From NCBI GenBank assembly GCA_018262195.1, contig JAGTRS010000001.1, positions 62,001 to 126,000 on the forward strand: a stretch of DNA of 64,000 nucleotides, in the 5' to 3' direction. This document shows positions 8,950-17,386 of this stretch, in pieces. The notes under the pieces were generated by a model. The model saw only the letters and a list, made by a program, of their open reading frames with translations, ran no database searches and was not told the DNA's origin. The stretch comes from Pseudomonadota bacterium (GTDB lineage Bacteria; Pseudomonadota; Gammaproteobacteria; Burkholderiales; Rhodocyclaceae). Each line of letters begins with the position of its first letter. The stretch's first letter is position 1. Made by a program: the position numbers and the translations under genes.

Positions 8950-9038
8950 CAGATTTCCTGAGTAATGCTCTGGTCGATCACGCCAACGGTCAACGCGAAA
9001 AAACGCCCAACATCAAAATATTTCCCGGCACGGCTCAT
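8949..9038 (-). CDS. Candidate 29-residue translationally coupled small ORF
   Basis: Reads [11 protein letters not shown] then RFFALTVGVIDQSITQEI. It has no known motif. The argument for translation is its exact fit between two genes. Its ATG overlaps the stop of the upstream gene (ATGA, 9035-9038), and its TGA overlaps the ATG of the downstream membrane protein (TGATG, 8947-8951). A GAGGTG sequence sits about 11 nt upstream of its start. It may be a peptide or only a coupling leader for the next gene. Confidence 0.4.
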   Translation of the reverse strand: MSRAGKYFDVGRFFALTVGVIDQSITQEI

Positions 9039-9472
9039 GGCTTGTCGGGCACCTCGATGCCCTGCCGGCGCAGCCAGTTCTTGTCCAGCTCCCAGCGCAC
9101 ATCGCTGATGCCCGGCTGGGCGAGAACGATATCCTTGGCCTCGTCCTGCACCTGTCCGAGCAAGCGCTCGACGGCGATGAAGGCGGGGTTGTTGGCATCC
9201 TTGACGTTGATTTCCGGGTAGAGCACGCCGAGCATCCGGAAGGCCGGCGAATCGAAATTGCGCGGCGTGGACATGACCGCCGTCTTGCCCTCGACGCGAA
9301 TGACGCGGAACTGGTAGGGGTAGTCCTTCAGTTTCTGGCTGGCCTGCTTGCTCAGGACGTCGTTCAGTTCCCGCGTCTTCGGGTCCGGTCGCTGGATGGC
9401 CCAGTCGATGGTAAATAACAGGGCGACGACGATCAACGCCCATTGCCAGAACTTGATTTGCCGAAAATTCAT
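9035..9472 (-). CDS. Conserved hypothetical protein with N-terminal membrane anchor
   Basis: A 145-residue protein with one N-terminal membrane helix ([19 protein letters not shown]) followed by a soluble, mixed alpha/beta domain containing [20 protein letters not shown] and a C-terminal [17 protein letters not shown] cannot name the family. The ATG at 9472 was preferred because the helix then begins about seven residues in. An in-frame ATG at 9487 is possible. The stop codon overlaps the start of a 29-codon frame. Confidence 0.75.
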   Translation of the reverse strand: MNFRQIKFWQWALIVVALLFTIDWAIQRPDPKTRELNDVLSKQASQKLKDYPYQFRVIRVEGKTAVMSTPRNFDSPAFRMLGVLYPEINVKDANNPAFIAVERLLGQVQDEAKDIVLAQPGISDVRWELDKNWLRRQGIEVPDKP

Positions 9473-9595
9473 CTTGATGCGCTCCATGCTGCCAATTTGC
9501 TACGCTTGCTACCCCCAGCCGGCTCTCAGCGTAACATTAGCGCCTTTACTATGCCCCCGAAAAATCGGCTAATTCTGAAAACCCAAGGAGACGCG

Positions 9596-10117
9596 ATGCC
9601 TCTGTTCAAGCTCGGCGACAAACAACCGCAACTCGGCGACGAGGCCTGGGTCGCGCCCAACGCTACCGTGATCGGCGACGTGCGCCTCGGCAAGAATGCC
9701 TCGATCTGGTGGAACGCCACGCTGCGCGGCGACAACGACCCGATCCACATTGGCGACAACACCAACATCCAGGATGGCTCGGTGCTGCACACCGATGAAG
9801 GCGTGCCGATGCATATCGGCAACGACGTCACCGTCGGCCATCTGGTCATGCTGCACGGCTGCACGGTTGGCGACGGCAGCCTGATCGGCATCGGCTCGGT
9901 GATCCTCAACCGCGCCGTGATCGGCAAGGGCTGCATCGTCGGTGCCAATACGCTGATCCCCGAAGGCAAGGTCTTCCCCGATCGTTCGCTGATCGTCGGT
10001 TCACCGGGCAAGGTGGTGCGTGAATTGAGCGAGGAGGATGTCGCCAAGCTGAAAAAATCGGCCGAGCATTATGTCGACAACGCCCGCCGTTACCGCGACA
10101 CCCTGTCACCCCTCTAA
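9596..10117 (+). CDS. Gamma-class carbonic anhydrase family protein (YrdA-like)
   Basis: A 173-residue left-handed beta-helix (hexapeptide-repeat) protein, a cytosolic trimer in this family. The [26 protein letters not shown] and [16 protein letters not shown] repeats carry the three conserved zinc-binding His residues (HTD near residue 66, GH and LHG near residues 83-88). The RGDNDP motif is conserved. The ATG at 9596 is preceded by AAGGAG at 9584-9589, which settles the start against an upstream in-frame codon at 9443. Catalytic activity in YrdA-like members is often undetected, so the CO2 hydratase role is family-level inference. Confidence 0.92.
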   Translation: MPLFKLGDKQPQLGDEAWVAPNATVIGDVRLGKNASIWWNATLRGDNDPIHIGDNTNIQDGSVLHTDEGVPMHIGNDVTVGHLVMLHGCTVGDGSLIGIGSVILNRAVIGKGCIVGANTLIPEGKVFPDRSLIVGSPGKVVRELSEEDVAKLKKSAEHYVDNARRYRDTLSPL

Positions 10118-10130
10118 GTCGCCACTGTTG

Positions 10131-10790
10131 ATGCGTGCTTCTTTCCTGCTGCCCCTGCTCGCCCTGCCCAGCCTTTGCTGGGCGGCCGACCCGTGTGATG
10201 AATTGCCAATACCGTCAGTTACGGTCAAACGGCTGGAGGAACGCATTACCTACAACACCACTTATGGCTTCCGCTCGCTGACCAATCTGGGTGCGTCCCA
10301 GAACCGCCCGGGCAGACAGGTGCTCGGGCTGACCCGCGGCAACGCCACGGTCAGTTTCGCTTCCAACTCCCCTGCCATCATCGACCCAAGCGGTCGCTGG
10401 GAATGTGCCAGCCCCCAGATCACGATGACCTTCGGTTTTACCCCGGTGACGGTCTATGTGGCCAAGGAGTTCCCCCAAGGGACATGCGCCTACAAGGAGA
10501 TTCACGAGCACGAAATGCGGCATTTCAAGACCTATCAGGATCACATGGCCAGCATCGAAAAAGCCCTCAACGAAACGCTGAGCAACCGATTTGCCACCGG
10601 CAAGGTCTGGCGCGGCCCGGCCGGACAAACTGCAGCGCTGCTCAAGAAGGAACTCGACGAGCGCTGGCTGCCTTATGTCCAGCGTGAAATCCAGAAAGTA
10701 GAAGCCGCGCAGGCGCTGATCGACACCTCTGAAGAATACGAGCGCGTCGCCGATGCCTGCGATGGCGAAATCAAGAAACGCCTGCGCTGA
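10131..10790 (+). CDS. Exported protein with HExxH motif (putative zinc peptidase-like)
   Basis: A 219-residue protein with a clear signal peptide (SFLLPLLALPSLCWA) cleaved around residue 18, so it is periplasmic or envelope-located. Around residue 130 it has EIHEHEMRHF, which contains HExxH (HEMRH), the zinc-binding core of many metallopeptidases. A downstream glutamate-rich helix could give a third ligand. Cysteines at the mature N-terminus and in SPQ/TCAY contexts may form disulphides. No family is recognised with certainty. It resembles DUF922-type secreted HExxH proteins. It lies 13 nt after the carbonic anhydrase gene. Confidence 0.72.
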   Translation: MRASFLLPLLALPSLCWAADPCDELPIPSVTVKRLEERITYNTTYGFRSLTNLGASQNRPGRQVLGLTRGNATVSFASNSPAIIDPSGRWECASPQITMTFGFTPVTVYVAKEFPQGTCAYKEIHEHEMRHFKTYQDHMASIEKALNETLSNRFATGKVWRGPAGQTAALLKKELDERWLPYVQREIQKVEAAQALIDTSEEYERVADACDGEIKKRLR

Positions 10791-10812
10791 AGGTTTCTTC
10801 CGAATCGCCGCC

Positions 10813-11466
10813 ATGAACGACTTCGCACAGCTGATTCAACGACAACTGCAGCCGTTGGCTGATCCCGCCAAAGCCAGCGGGATGGCTGCCTACATGAAGG
10901 GACAGTTCGCCTTTCTCGGCATCCAGACCCCGCAACGACGGCAGGCTTGCCAGCCCTTGATCCGTGCCTTTGTCGGAGATCCGATCAATGCCGCCCGGTC
11001 AATGTGGGCTATGCCTGAACGGGAGTATCAGTACGTTGCCGTCGACCTGCTGCGTCGCGAAAGCAAGCGACTGAACGGCGACCACCTCACGCCGCTTGAA
11101 GAACTGGTCCAGAGCAAGTCGTGGTGGGATAGCGTCGACGGGCTGGCCGTCACCATCGGCGGCATCATCTTGCGGCAACCGGAACTTGCCCGCCGGATGG
11201 ATGCACTGATCGCCTCACCCAACATGTGGTTACGCCGTGTCGCACTCTTGCATCAGCTGGAATGGAAAGCAAAAACCGACGAAGGGCGGCTGTTTGACTA
11301 TTGCCGGCGCTGCGCCGAGGAGAAGGAATTCTTCATCCGCAAAGCCATCGGCTGGGCATTGCGCCATTATGCGCGAACGAATCCGGACGCTGTTCGCAAC
11401 TTCCTGTCATGCCATCGCGAACTTTTATCCGGCTTGTCGTTTCGCGAAGCCTCGAAACATCTTTAG
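10813..11466 (+). CDS. DNA alkylation repair protein (AlkD-like HEAT-repeat glycosylase)
   Basis: A 217-residue all-helical protein of the DNA_alkylation family that removes bulky or cationic alkylated bases. Typical signatures are the N-terminal YMKGQFAFLGIQTPQRR, the central KSWWDSVDGLA near residue 100 (with the catalytic-region Trp/Asp), and FFIRKAIGWALRHYA near residue 178. It ends with the family-typical SGLSFREASKHL, so it is full-length. Its TAG stop codon is formed at the left end of a terminal-inverted-repeat element (11465-11619), so the insertion occurred exactly at the gene end. Confidence 0.88.
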   Translation: MNDFAQLIQRQLQPLADPAKASGMAAYMKGQFAFLGIQTPQRRQACQPLIRAFVGDPINAARSMWAMPEREYQYVAVDLLRRESKRLNGDHLTPLEELVQSKSWWDSVDGLAVTIGGIILRQPELARRMDALIASPNMWLRRVALLHQLEWKAKTDEGRLFDYCRRCAEEKEFFIRKAIGWALRHYARTNPDAVRNFLSCHRELLSGLSFREASKHL

Positions 11467-11619
11467 GGCGTATTCACAGTAAGCGACGGGCTGCGCAAGG
11501 GGTTGGCGGGGATGCAGGGCAAGGCGCCGCTCTGGCGGTGCAGTGATCTGTACAAGTGAGCGGCAACACAGCAATGCGCCCAGCCAACGCAGTCCCGCCG
11601 GTTACTGTGAATACGCCCT
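11465..11619. mobile_element. MITE-like element with terminal inverted repeats
   Basis: A 155-bp non-coding segment bounded by perfect 18-bp inverted repeats: AGGGCGTATTCACAGTAA at the left and its reverse complement ending at 11619. Similarity extends imperfectly to about 31 bp (CGGG and TGCG blocks). It encodes no transposase and no convincing ORF. No clear target-site duplication is visible. The left end supplies the stop codon of the alkylation-repair gene. This is the structure of a miniature inverted-repeat transposable element or a dispersed intergenic repeat. Family membership needs a genome-wide search. Confidence 0.7.
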
Positions 11620-11629
11620 GACCCACAAT

Positions 11630-11665
11630 GAAAAAAGCCACCGTCAAATCGACGATGGCTTTCCT
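11630..11665 (-). terminator. Rho-independent terminator of fliW
   Basis: Inverted repeat AAAGCCACCGTC ... GACGATGGCTTT with a 5-nt loop and one mismatch. In the minus orientation the stem is followed by a run of six T. It lies 27 nt after the fliW stop. Confidence 0.8.
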
Positions 11666-11690
11666 AGTGTCAACGGCAGTGTGTCAGGTC

Positions 11691-12134
11691 TTAGACAGCG
11701 CTGGCCAGATTCGACAGCGTGAGATTCGGCTGCATGGTTTCCATGACCTTCTGCAAACCGATCCGGGCCTTGGTATTGATGACCAGCGGTGCCCGCAGGT
11801 TCGGCGTGATCGACGCCTTGCCATCTTCCTCTTTCTTGAACAGCACCTGCATCACGGCAACTTCTTCCGGTGCCGGTGACTGCAGCAGCGCGGTTTCTGC
11901 ATCACTCAGGGCCAGCTCATAGTTGTAACCGAGGGTCACCGGATCGACGATCTGGAAGGCCAGTGTCGGCACATCCAATGATTGCAGCGTGTAGCTGGTT
12001 GGCTGAGCAGTGCCTTCCTCATGGGCCAGCATGAAGCGCTTGCTCTGCTCGAAGCCGACCAGGCCGTTCGGGAAAGTAATGATTTTTTCCGGGCTAACTT
12101 CGACAGAACCAAACAAATAGGTGTCTACCTTCAT
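11691..12134 (-). CDS. fliW: Flagellar assembly factor FliW
   Basis: A 147-residue cytosolic protein that binds flagellin and, in many bacteria, antagonises CsrA. The family start ([13 protein letters not shown]), [11 protein letters not shown] near residue 20 and the FQIVDP motif near residue 63 are clear. GAGAGGAGAAAAATA precedes the ATG at 12134, so the much longer open frame extending upstream on this strand is rejected. It is monocistronic with its own terminator and has no flagellar neighbours here. Confidence 0.95.
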   Translation of the reverse strand: MKVDTYLFGSVEVSPEKIITFPNGLVGFEQSKRFMLAHEEGTAQPTSYTLQSLDVPTLAFQIVDPVTLGYNYELALSDAETALLQSPAPEEVAVMQVLFKKEEDGKASITPNLRAPLVINTKARIGLQKVMETMQPNLTLSNLASAV

Positions 12135-12251
12135 TATTTTTCTCCTCTCAAATGGAATGCAGCGTGGATGCATCCTACACCAAGCCGGCACGGTTGTATT
12201 TTCCGGCTGGATTGCGCATAGTGCACCCCCTTTTGCTGCACTGCCGCACCC

Positions 12252-14573
12252 ATGCTGCCACCCATTGAACACCGCATCGCCATTGAACTGGGCGTCCGCC
12301 CGGCTCAGGTCAACGCCGCCATCGCCCTGCTCGACGAAGGCGCCACCGTGCCCTTCATCTCGCGCTACCGCAAGGAGGCAACCGACGGCCTGGACGATAC
12401 CCAACTGCGCAATCTGGAAGAACGCCTGACCTACCTGCGCGATCTCGAAGAGCGCCGCACTTCCATCCTCGCCAGCATCGAGGAACAGGGCAAATTGACG
12501 CCAGAATTGAAGGCCGAAATCAGCGATGCCGAAACCAAGCAGCGCCTTGAAGACCTTTACCTTCCGTACAAGCAGAAGCGCCGGACCAAGGCCCAGATCG
12601 CCCGCGAAGCCGGTATCGAGCCGCTGGCCCTCAGCCTGCTGGAAAATCCCGACCTGACGCCGGACGACGAAGCCGAAAAGTTCATCAACGTCGACGCCGG
12701 TTTTGCCGACGCCAAGGCGGTGCTCGACGGCGCCCGCCAGATCCTGATGGAAAAATTCGCCGAAGATGCCGAACTGCTGGGTCAATTGCGCGAATACCTC
12801 AACGACCACGGTCACGTCCGGTCGACGGTCGTCGAAGGCAAGGAAACCGAAGGCGCCAAGTTCCGCGACTGGTTCGACTTCGCCGAACCGATTGCCAGCA
12901 TGCCCTCGCACCGCGCCCTTGCCCTGCTCCGTGGCCGCAACGAAGGCATGCTCCAGGTTTCGCTGGTCCTCGACTCCGAACTCGACCCCGACGCCGTCAA
13001 ACCCGGCACGCAGAACCCCTGCGAACAGCGCATCGCCGTCCGCTTCGGCATCAAGCCACAAAACCGCCCGGCCGACAAATGGCTAAGCGACACCGTGCGC
13101 TGGACCTGGAAAATCAAGGTCTTCACCCACCTTGAACTTGAGCTGATGAACGAGTTGCGCGAGCGGGCCGAGGAAGAAGCGATCCGCATCTTCGGCAAGA
13201 ACCTGAAAGACCTGCTGCTAGCCGCCCCGGCCGGCCAGCACGTGACCATGGGCATCGACCCGGGCATCCGCACCGGCTGCAAGCTGGCCATCGTAGATGC
13301 CACCGGCAAAATGCTCGACCACGCCACCATCTACCCGCATGAACCACGCTGTGACTGGGACGGCTCGATGTCGACCATCGCCCGCCTTGCTTCCAAGCAT
13401 CAGGTCAGCCTGGTCGCCATTGGCAACGGCACAGCCAGCCGCGAAACCGACAAGCTGGTACAGGATGTGATGAAGCGCTACCCGGAAGCCCGACTGCAAA
13501 AAATCGTCGTTTCCGAAGCCGGCGCCTCCGTCTATTCCGCCTCCGAACTGGCGGCCAAGGAATTCCCCGATCTCGACGTTTCGATTCGCGGCGCCGTATC
13601 GATTGCCCGCCGCCTGCAGGACCCGCTGGCCGAGCTGGTCAAGATCGATCCAAAGTCAATCGGCGTCGGCCAGTACCAGCATGATGTGTCGCAGACCAAG
13701 CTGGCGCGCAACCTCGATGCTGTGGTCGAAGACTGCGTCAATGCCGTCGGCGTTGACGTCAATACCGCCTCGGTGCCGCTGCTGACGCGCATTTCCGGCC
13801 TCAATGCCGGGCTGGCCGCCAACATCGTAAGCTACCGCGACGCCAACGGCGCCTTCCGCTCACGCGATGCCCTGAAAAAAGTGCCCCGCCTCGGCGACAA
13901 GACTTTTGAACAAGCCGCTGGTTTCCTGCGCGTGCCGAACGGTGACAACCCGCTCGACAGTTCCTCCGTGCATCCGGAAGCCTATCCGGTGGTCGAGAAA
14001 ATCATTGTCGACCTCAAGAAGCCGATCAAGGAAATCCTCGGCGACAGCCGCGCCCTCAAGGGCCTCAACCCGTCGAAATACACCGACGAGCGCTTCGGCC
14101 TGCCAACCGTCCAGGACATTTTCAAGGAACTGGAAAAACCGGGCCGCGACCCGCGTCCCGAGTTCAAGACGGCAACCTTCGCCGATGGCGTCGAGAAGGT
14201 CAGCGACCTGCGCCCAGGGATGATCCTTGAAGGCGTCGTCACCAACGTGGCTGCCTTCGGCGCTTTCGTCGACATCGGTGTGCATCAGGACGGCCTGGTG
14301 CACGTTTCCGCCCTATCCAACACCTTCGTCAAGGATCCGCACGAAGTCGTCAAGGCCGGACAGATCGTCAAGGTCAAGGTACTGGAAGTCGACCTGCAAC
14401 GTCAGCGTATTGCACTGACCATGCGCATGGGCGATGAGCCGAGTCAGGCCAAGCGCCAGGACAACGCCCCGAGCGGCCGTGGCAATGCACCCAGCCGGCC
14501 GCAACAGCGCAGCACCGGCCCGGCCCCGGCCGGCAACGCCATGGCGTCGGCCTTCGCCAAGCTGCGCAAGTGA
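12252..14573 (+). CDS. tex: Tex family RNA-binding transcription accessory protein
   Basis: A 773-residue cytosolic nucleic-acid-binding protein related to Spt6. It has an N-terminal helical region ([17 protein letters not shown] near residue 35, a Tex hallmark). A YqgF/RNase H-like domain follows at about residues 330-450 ([16 protein letters not shown]). Two helix-hairpin-helix segments lie at about residues 500-590. A C-terminal S1 domain lies at about residues 650-725 ([29 protein letters not shown]). The tail is low-complexity and Pro/Gly/Gln-rich. Length is normal for Tex. It stands alone with about 120-150 nt of non-coding sequence on each side. Confidence 0.97.
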   Translation: MLPPIEHRIAIELGVRPAQVNAAIALLDEGATVPFISRYRKEATDGLDDTQLRNLEERLTYLRDLEERRTSILASIEEQGKLTPELKAEISDAETKQRLEDLYLPYKQKRRTKAQIAREAGIEPLALSLLENPDLTPDDEAEKFINVDAGFADAKAVLDGARQILMEKFAEDAELLGQLREYLNDHGHVRSTVVEGKETEGAKFRDWFDFAEPIASMPSHRALALLRGRNEGMLQVSLVLDSELDPDAVKPGTQNPCEQRIAVRFGIKPQNRPADKWLSDTVRWTWKIKVFTHLELELMNELRERAEEEAIRIFGKNLKDLLLAAPAGQHVTMGIDPGIRTGCKLAIVDATGKMLDHATIYPHEPRCDWDGSMSTIARLASKHQVSLVAIGNGTASRETDKLVQDVMKRYPEARLQKIVVSEAGASVYSASELAAKEFPDLDVSIRGAVSIARRLQDPLAELVKIDPKSIGVGQYQHDVSQTKLARNLDAVVEDCVNAVGVDVNTASVPLLTRISGLNAGLAANIVSYRDANGAFRSRDALKKVPRLGDKTFEQAAGFLRVPNGDNPLDSSSVHPEAYPVVEKIIVDLKKPIKEILGDSRALKGLNPSKYTDERFGLPTVQDIFKELEKPGRDPRPEFKTATFADGVEKVSDLRPGMILEGVVTNVAAFGAFVDIGVHQDGLVHVSALSNTFVKDPHEVVKAGQIVKVKVLEVDLQRQRIALTMRMGDEPSQAKRQDNAPSGRGNAPSRPQQRSTGPAPAGNAMASAFAKLRK

Positions 14574-14726
14574 TTGCTAGGGTCAACCGGGCCTGCTACG
14601 GAACGTGAAAAAAGCCAAAAAATGAAATACCAGTTTCATTTGCTTACAACCTGAAACAGCATTCAGACAACCAGAGGGCAACTTGCGGCGTAGACTGATG
14701 TCATCAGTCCATCGGCCAACGCCATC

Positions 14727-16082
14727 ATGAAACGCCCTCTGTTTCTGCTAGCCCTCATCCCCCTCGCACTATGGGGAATCTTCGCCTTACCCGACGTACT
14801 CGCCGCCAACCCGGAAGGCCCTTGGGCTTGGCGTCGACCGCTGATCATCCTGTCCGGCCTGCTCGCCCTGTGGTGGATGAGCGCCGGTATGCTGCTCGCC
14901 ACCCGTTCGCCCTGGCTCGAACAACGCTTCGGCGGCCTCGACAAGCTCTACCGCCTGCACAAGAACATCGGCATCGGCGCCGGCATCCTCGTCTTCACGC
15001 ACTGGATGATCGAATGGCTGCCCAAAAATCTTTCGAAGGCCGGCCTGATTACCGGCCCACGCGGCCCGCGTGGACCGCGTGGCGAACCAGACATGTGGAT
15101 CGATCTGGCCAAGGATGTCGGCGAATGGGCCGGCTACATCCTGCTGGCGCTGGTCGTCGTCGCCCTCGTCAAACGCATCCCCTACCGATATTTCCGCTGG
15201 GTGCATAAGGCCTTTGGCGCTGTTTTCCTGGCCGGTGCCTTCCACGGCCTGATGCTCATGCCGACGACTTTCTGGCAAAGCCCGCTTGGCTGTCTGACTG
15301 CCGTGCTCGCTGCCGCTGGCGTTGTGCCCGCCCTCCTCTCGCTGTCGAATCGCATTGGCCGCAACCGCCAGCACTCGGCCGAGATCGTTTCGATCAGCCA
15401 GCACGATGGCAAGCTGCTCGAAATCGTCTGCCGTCCCGAAAACAACTGGCCCGGTCACAAGGCCGGACAATTCCTCTTTGCCAACTTCGGCCAGCGCGGC
15501 GAAGGCGCTCATCCCTTCACAATCGCCTCGGCCTGGAATCCGCAGGATGGCACGCTGACCCTGGACATCAAGGCACTCGGCGACTTCACGGCCCAGCTCC
15601 CGGCATTGATCGAGGCCGGCCAGACAATCACCCTCGAAGGCCCTTACGGCGCATTTGATTTTTCGGCCAAAATTCCGGTTGACCGCACCCCACAGGTAGC
15701 ACCCTTGGAGTGTGGCAACAACGAGCACCAGGTCTGGATCGCCGGCGGCATAGGCGTCACGCCTTTCCTTGCCAAGCTCGGCGAACGGGCAGCCAACCCG
15801 CCACCCGCGGCAAATACCGACCTCTTCTATTGCACGCCGCGCGACAGCAGTTTTCCGGAGCGGCTAGACATGCTTTGCCAACAGGCAGGTGTCCGCCTGC
15901 ATCGCCGATTGACCGATCGCGATGGTCCGCTTGACCCAGCTGAAATACAGGCCTGCCTGAAATCCGGCAGCAGCGTCTGGTTCTGTGGGCCGGCCAAATG
16001 GGGTCAATCATTGGCTGGCAAGCTGATCGGCCAAGGCTTGCCGAAATCCGCGTTTCATCGCGAAGCCTTCGAGTTCAGATAA
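14727..16082 (+). CDS. Ferric-reductase-like transmembrane flavoprotein (ferredoxin reductase family)
   Basis: A 451-residue inner-membrane oxidoreductase. It has about six N-terminal membrane helices (residues 5-215), with His residues in helices (YRLHKNIGIG, FTHWM, RWVHKAFG, AGAFHG) suited to bind two haems. A cytosolic FAD domain follows (HPFTIASAWN near residue 262), then an NAD(P) domain (IAGGIGVTPF near residue 340, VWFCGPAKWG near residue 420). It would move electrons from NAD(P)H across the membrane to ferric iron, oxygen or a periplasmic partner. An RGPRGPRGE stretch near residues 113-121 is an unusual Gly-Pro-Arg repeat. Confidence 0.88.
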   Translation: MKRPLFLLALIPLALWGIFALPDVLAANPEGPWAWRRPLIILSGLLALWWMSAGMLLATRSPWLEQRFGGLDKLYRLHKNIGIGAGILVFTHWMIEWLPKNLSKAGLITGPRGPRGPRGEPDMWIDLAKDVGEWAGYILLALVVVALVKRIPYRYFRWVHKAFGAVFLAGAFHGLMLMPTTFWQSPLGCLTAVLAAAGVVPALLSLSNRIGRNRQHSAEIVSISQHDGKLLEIVCRPENNWPGHKAGQFLFANFGQRGEGAHPFTIASAWNPQDGTLTLDIKALGDFTAQLPALIEAGQTITLEGPYGAFDFSAKIPVDRTPQVAPLECGNNEHQVWIAGGIGVTPFLAKLGERAANPPPAANTDLFYCTPRDSSFPERLDMLCQQAGVRLHRRLTDRDGPLDPAEIQACLKSGSSVWFCGPAKWGQSLAGKLIGQGLPKSAFHREAFEFR

Positions 16083-16163
16083 GCCAAGCGCATACTTCCG
16101 AAAATACCAATCAGCAACCGGGCTGTTATTATTCGCATTCTTTCAAGCGAAACACAGGCTGCA

Positions 16164-16508
16164 ATGATCAAGGTATTTGGCATCAAGAATTGCGACACCA
16201 TGAAGAAAGCCATGAACTGGCTGACTGAGAATGGCATCGCCTACGAATTCATCGACTACAAGAAGGCCGGCGTGGCCGAAGCCAATCTGCCGGACTGGAG
16301 CGCCCGCGCGAGCTGGGAAAAGCTGCTCAACACGCGCGGCCTGATGTGGAAAAAGCTGACTGACGAAGAGCGCTCCGCCGTCGACCAATCAAAAGCACTC
16401 AAGCTGATGGCGCAATACCCGGCCCTGATCAAGCGACCGGTGCTCGACACCGGCGGCAAGCTGCTGGTTGGCTTTAGCCCTGAAACCTATGCGGCAGAAC
16501 TGAAATGA
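16164..16508 (+). CDS. ArsC/Spx family protein (YffB-like reductase)
   Basis: A 114-residue thioredoxin-fold protein of the ArsC family. The N-terminus MIKVFGIKNCDTMKKA carries the single conserved Cys10 in a C-D-T context. The LLNTRGLMWKKL and LIKRPVLDTGGKLLVGFS segments are characteristic of YffB-type proteins. It is probably a glutathione-dependent thiol reductase rather than an arsenate reductase, because no ars genes are nearby. Its stop overlaps the hslO start (ATGA), so the two redox-related genes are translated together. Confidence 0.9.
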   Translation: MIKVFGIKNCDTMKKAMNWLTENGIAYEFIDYKKAGVAEANLPDWSARASWEKLLNTRGLMWKKLTDEERSAVDQSKALKLMAQYPALIKRPVLDTGGKLLVGFSPETYAAELK

Positions 16509-17386
16509 GCGACAGTTTCGTCCGCCGATTTCTGTTCGAAGGCCTGGATATTCGGGGTGCCATCGTCCATCTGGGCGATGCCTGGGAATACATGCAGCAC
16601 GACCGCAACTACCAGCCGACCGTCGCTCAGCTGCTTGGTGAAACTGCCGCCGTCACCGCGCTGATCGCCGGCCAGCTCAAGCAGCCGGGCCGCCTGACGC
16701 TGCAGCTACGCGGCAACGGGGCTATCCAGCTGCTGGTCATGGATTGCAACGAGCAGTTGCAGATGCGCGGCATGGCGCGCAGCAATCCGGTCGTCCTGCC
16801 CGCCCCGGTGCCCGAACTGCTCGGTGCGCATCAGGGCGGCCAGTTGCTGATGAGCCTGGACATGCCGGATGCCCGCCAGCCTTACCAGAGCTACGTGCCG
16901 ATGGTCGGCGAAAGCATTGCCGAGATTTTCGAGCACTATCTTGAGCAATCCGAGCAACAACCGTCGCGCCTGTTCGCCATCGCTGGCCCCAAGGCGGCGG
17001 TCTGCCTCTTCCTGCAAAAGATGCCGGATACCGACAAGCACGACGCCGATGCCTGGAATCGCATTACGCAATTGGCAAGCACCGTCAAGCCGGCCGAACT
17101 GCTCGAACTCGATGCGGAAAGCCTGCTGACGCGGCTTTTCCACGAAGACATGGATAAACACGGCATTCGCGTCTATGACCCGCAGCCGGTCGTTTATCAC
17201 TGCCCCAAGGACTGGGACAAGGTGCGCGACATGATCCGCAGCATCGGCCGCGAGGATGCGGAAGCGATCCTGGCCGAACACGGCGAAATACTGATCCGTG
17301 ACGACATCTGCAATCACGAATATCAGTTCTCGGCAGAGGATGTGGCAGCGATCTTCGCCGTCAGCGAAGGAAAGGCACTCCATTGA
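16505..17386 (+). CDS. hslO: Hsp33 family chaperone with degenerate zinc-binding cysteines
   Basis: A 293-residue Hsp33-fold protein with typical N-terminal domain motifs (FEGLDIRGAIVHL; GLQLRGNG-type LQLRGNGAIQLLV). In canonical Hsp33 four C-terminal cysteines (CxC and CxxC) hold zinc as the redox switch. Here the corresponding segments read YHCPKDW and RDDICNHEY. Only two cysteines remain, replaced by Lys and Asp at the other positions. The codons (tgc ccc aag at 17200-17208; gac gac atc tgc near 17300) leave no ambiguity. Redox activation by classic zinc release is therefore unlikely. The gene is coupled to its ArsC-like upstream neighbour and overlaps the downstream kinase start by 4 nt. 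Confidence 0.92.
   Translation: MSDSFVRRFLFEGLDIRGAIVHLGDAWEYMQHDRNYQPTVAQLLGETAAVTALIAGQLKQPGRLTLQLRGNGAIQLLVMDCNEQLQMRGMARSNPVVLPAPVPELLGAHQGGQLLMSLDMPDARQPYQSYVPMVGESIAEIFEHYLEQSEQQPSRLFAIAGPKAAVCLFLQKMPDTDKHDADAWNRITQLASTVKPAELLELDAESLLTRLFHEDMDKHGIRVYDPQPVVYHCPKDWDKVRDMIRSIGREDAEAILAEHGEILIRDDICNHEYQFSAEDVAAIFAVSEGKALH

Noticed and set aside
12135-13061. Long N-terminal extension of fliW
   Set aside because: The extension lies antisense to tex, while MKVDTY with a strong ribosome binding site marks the true start.
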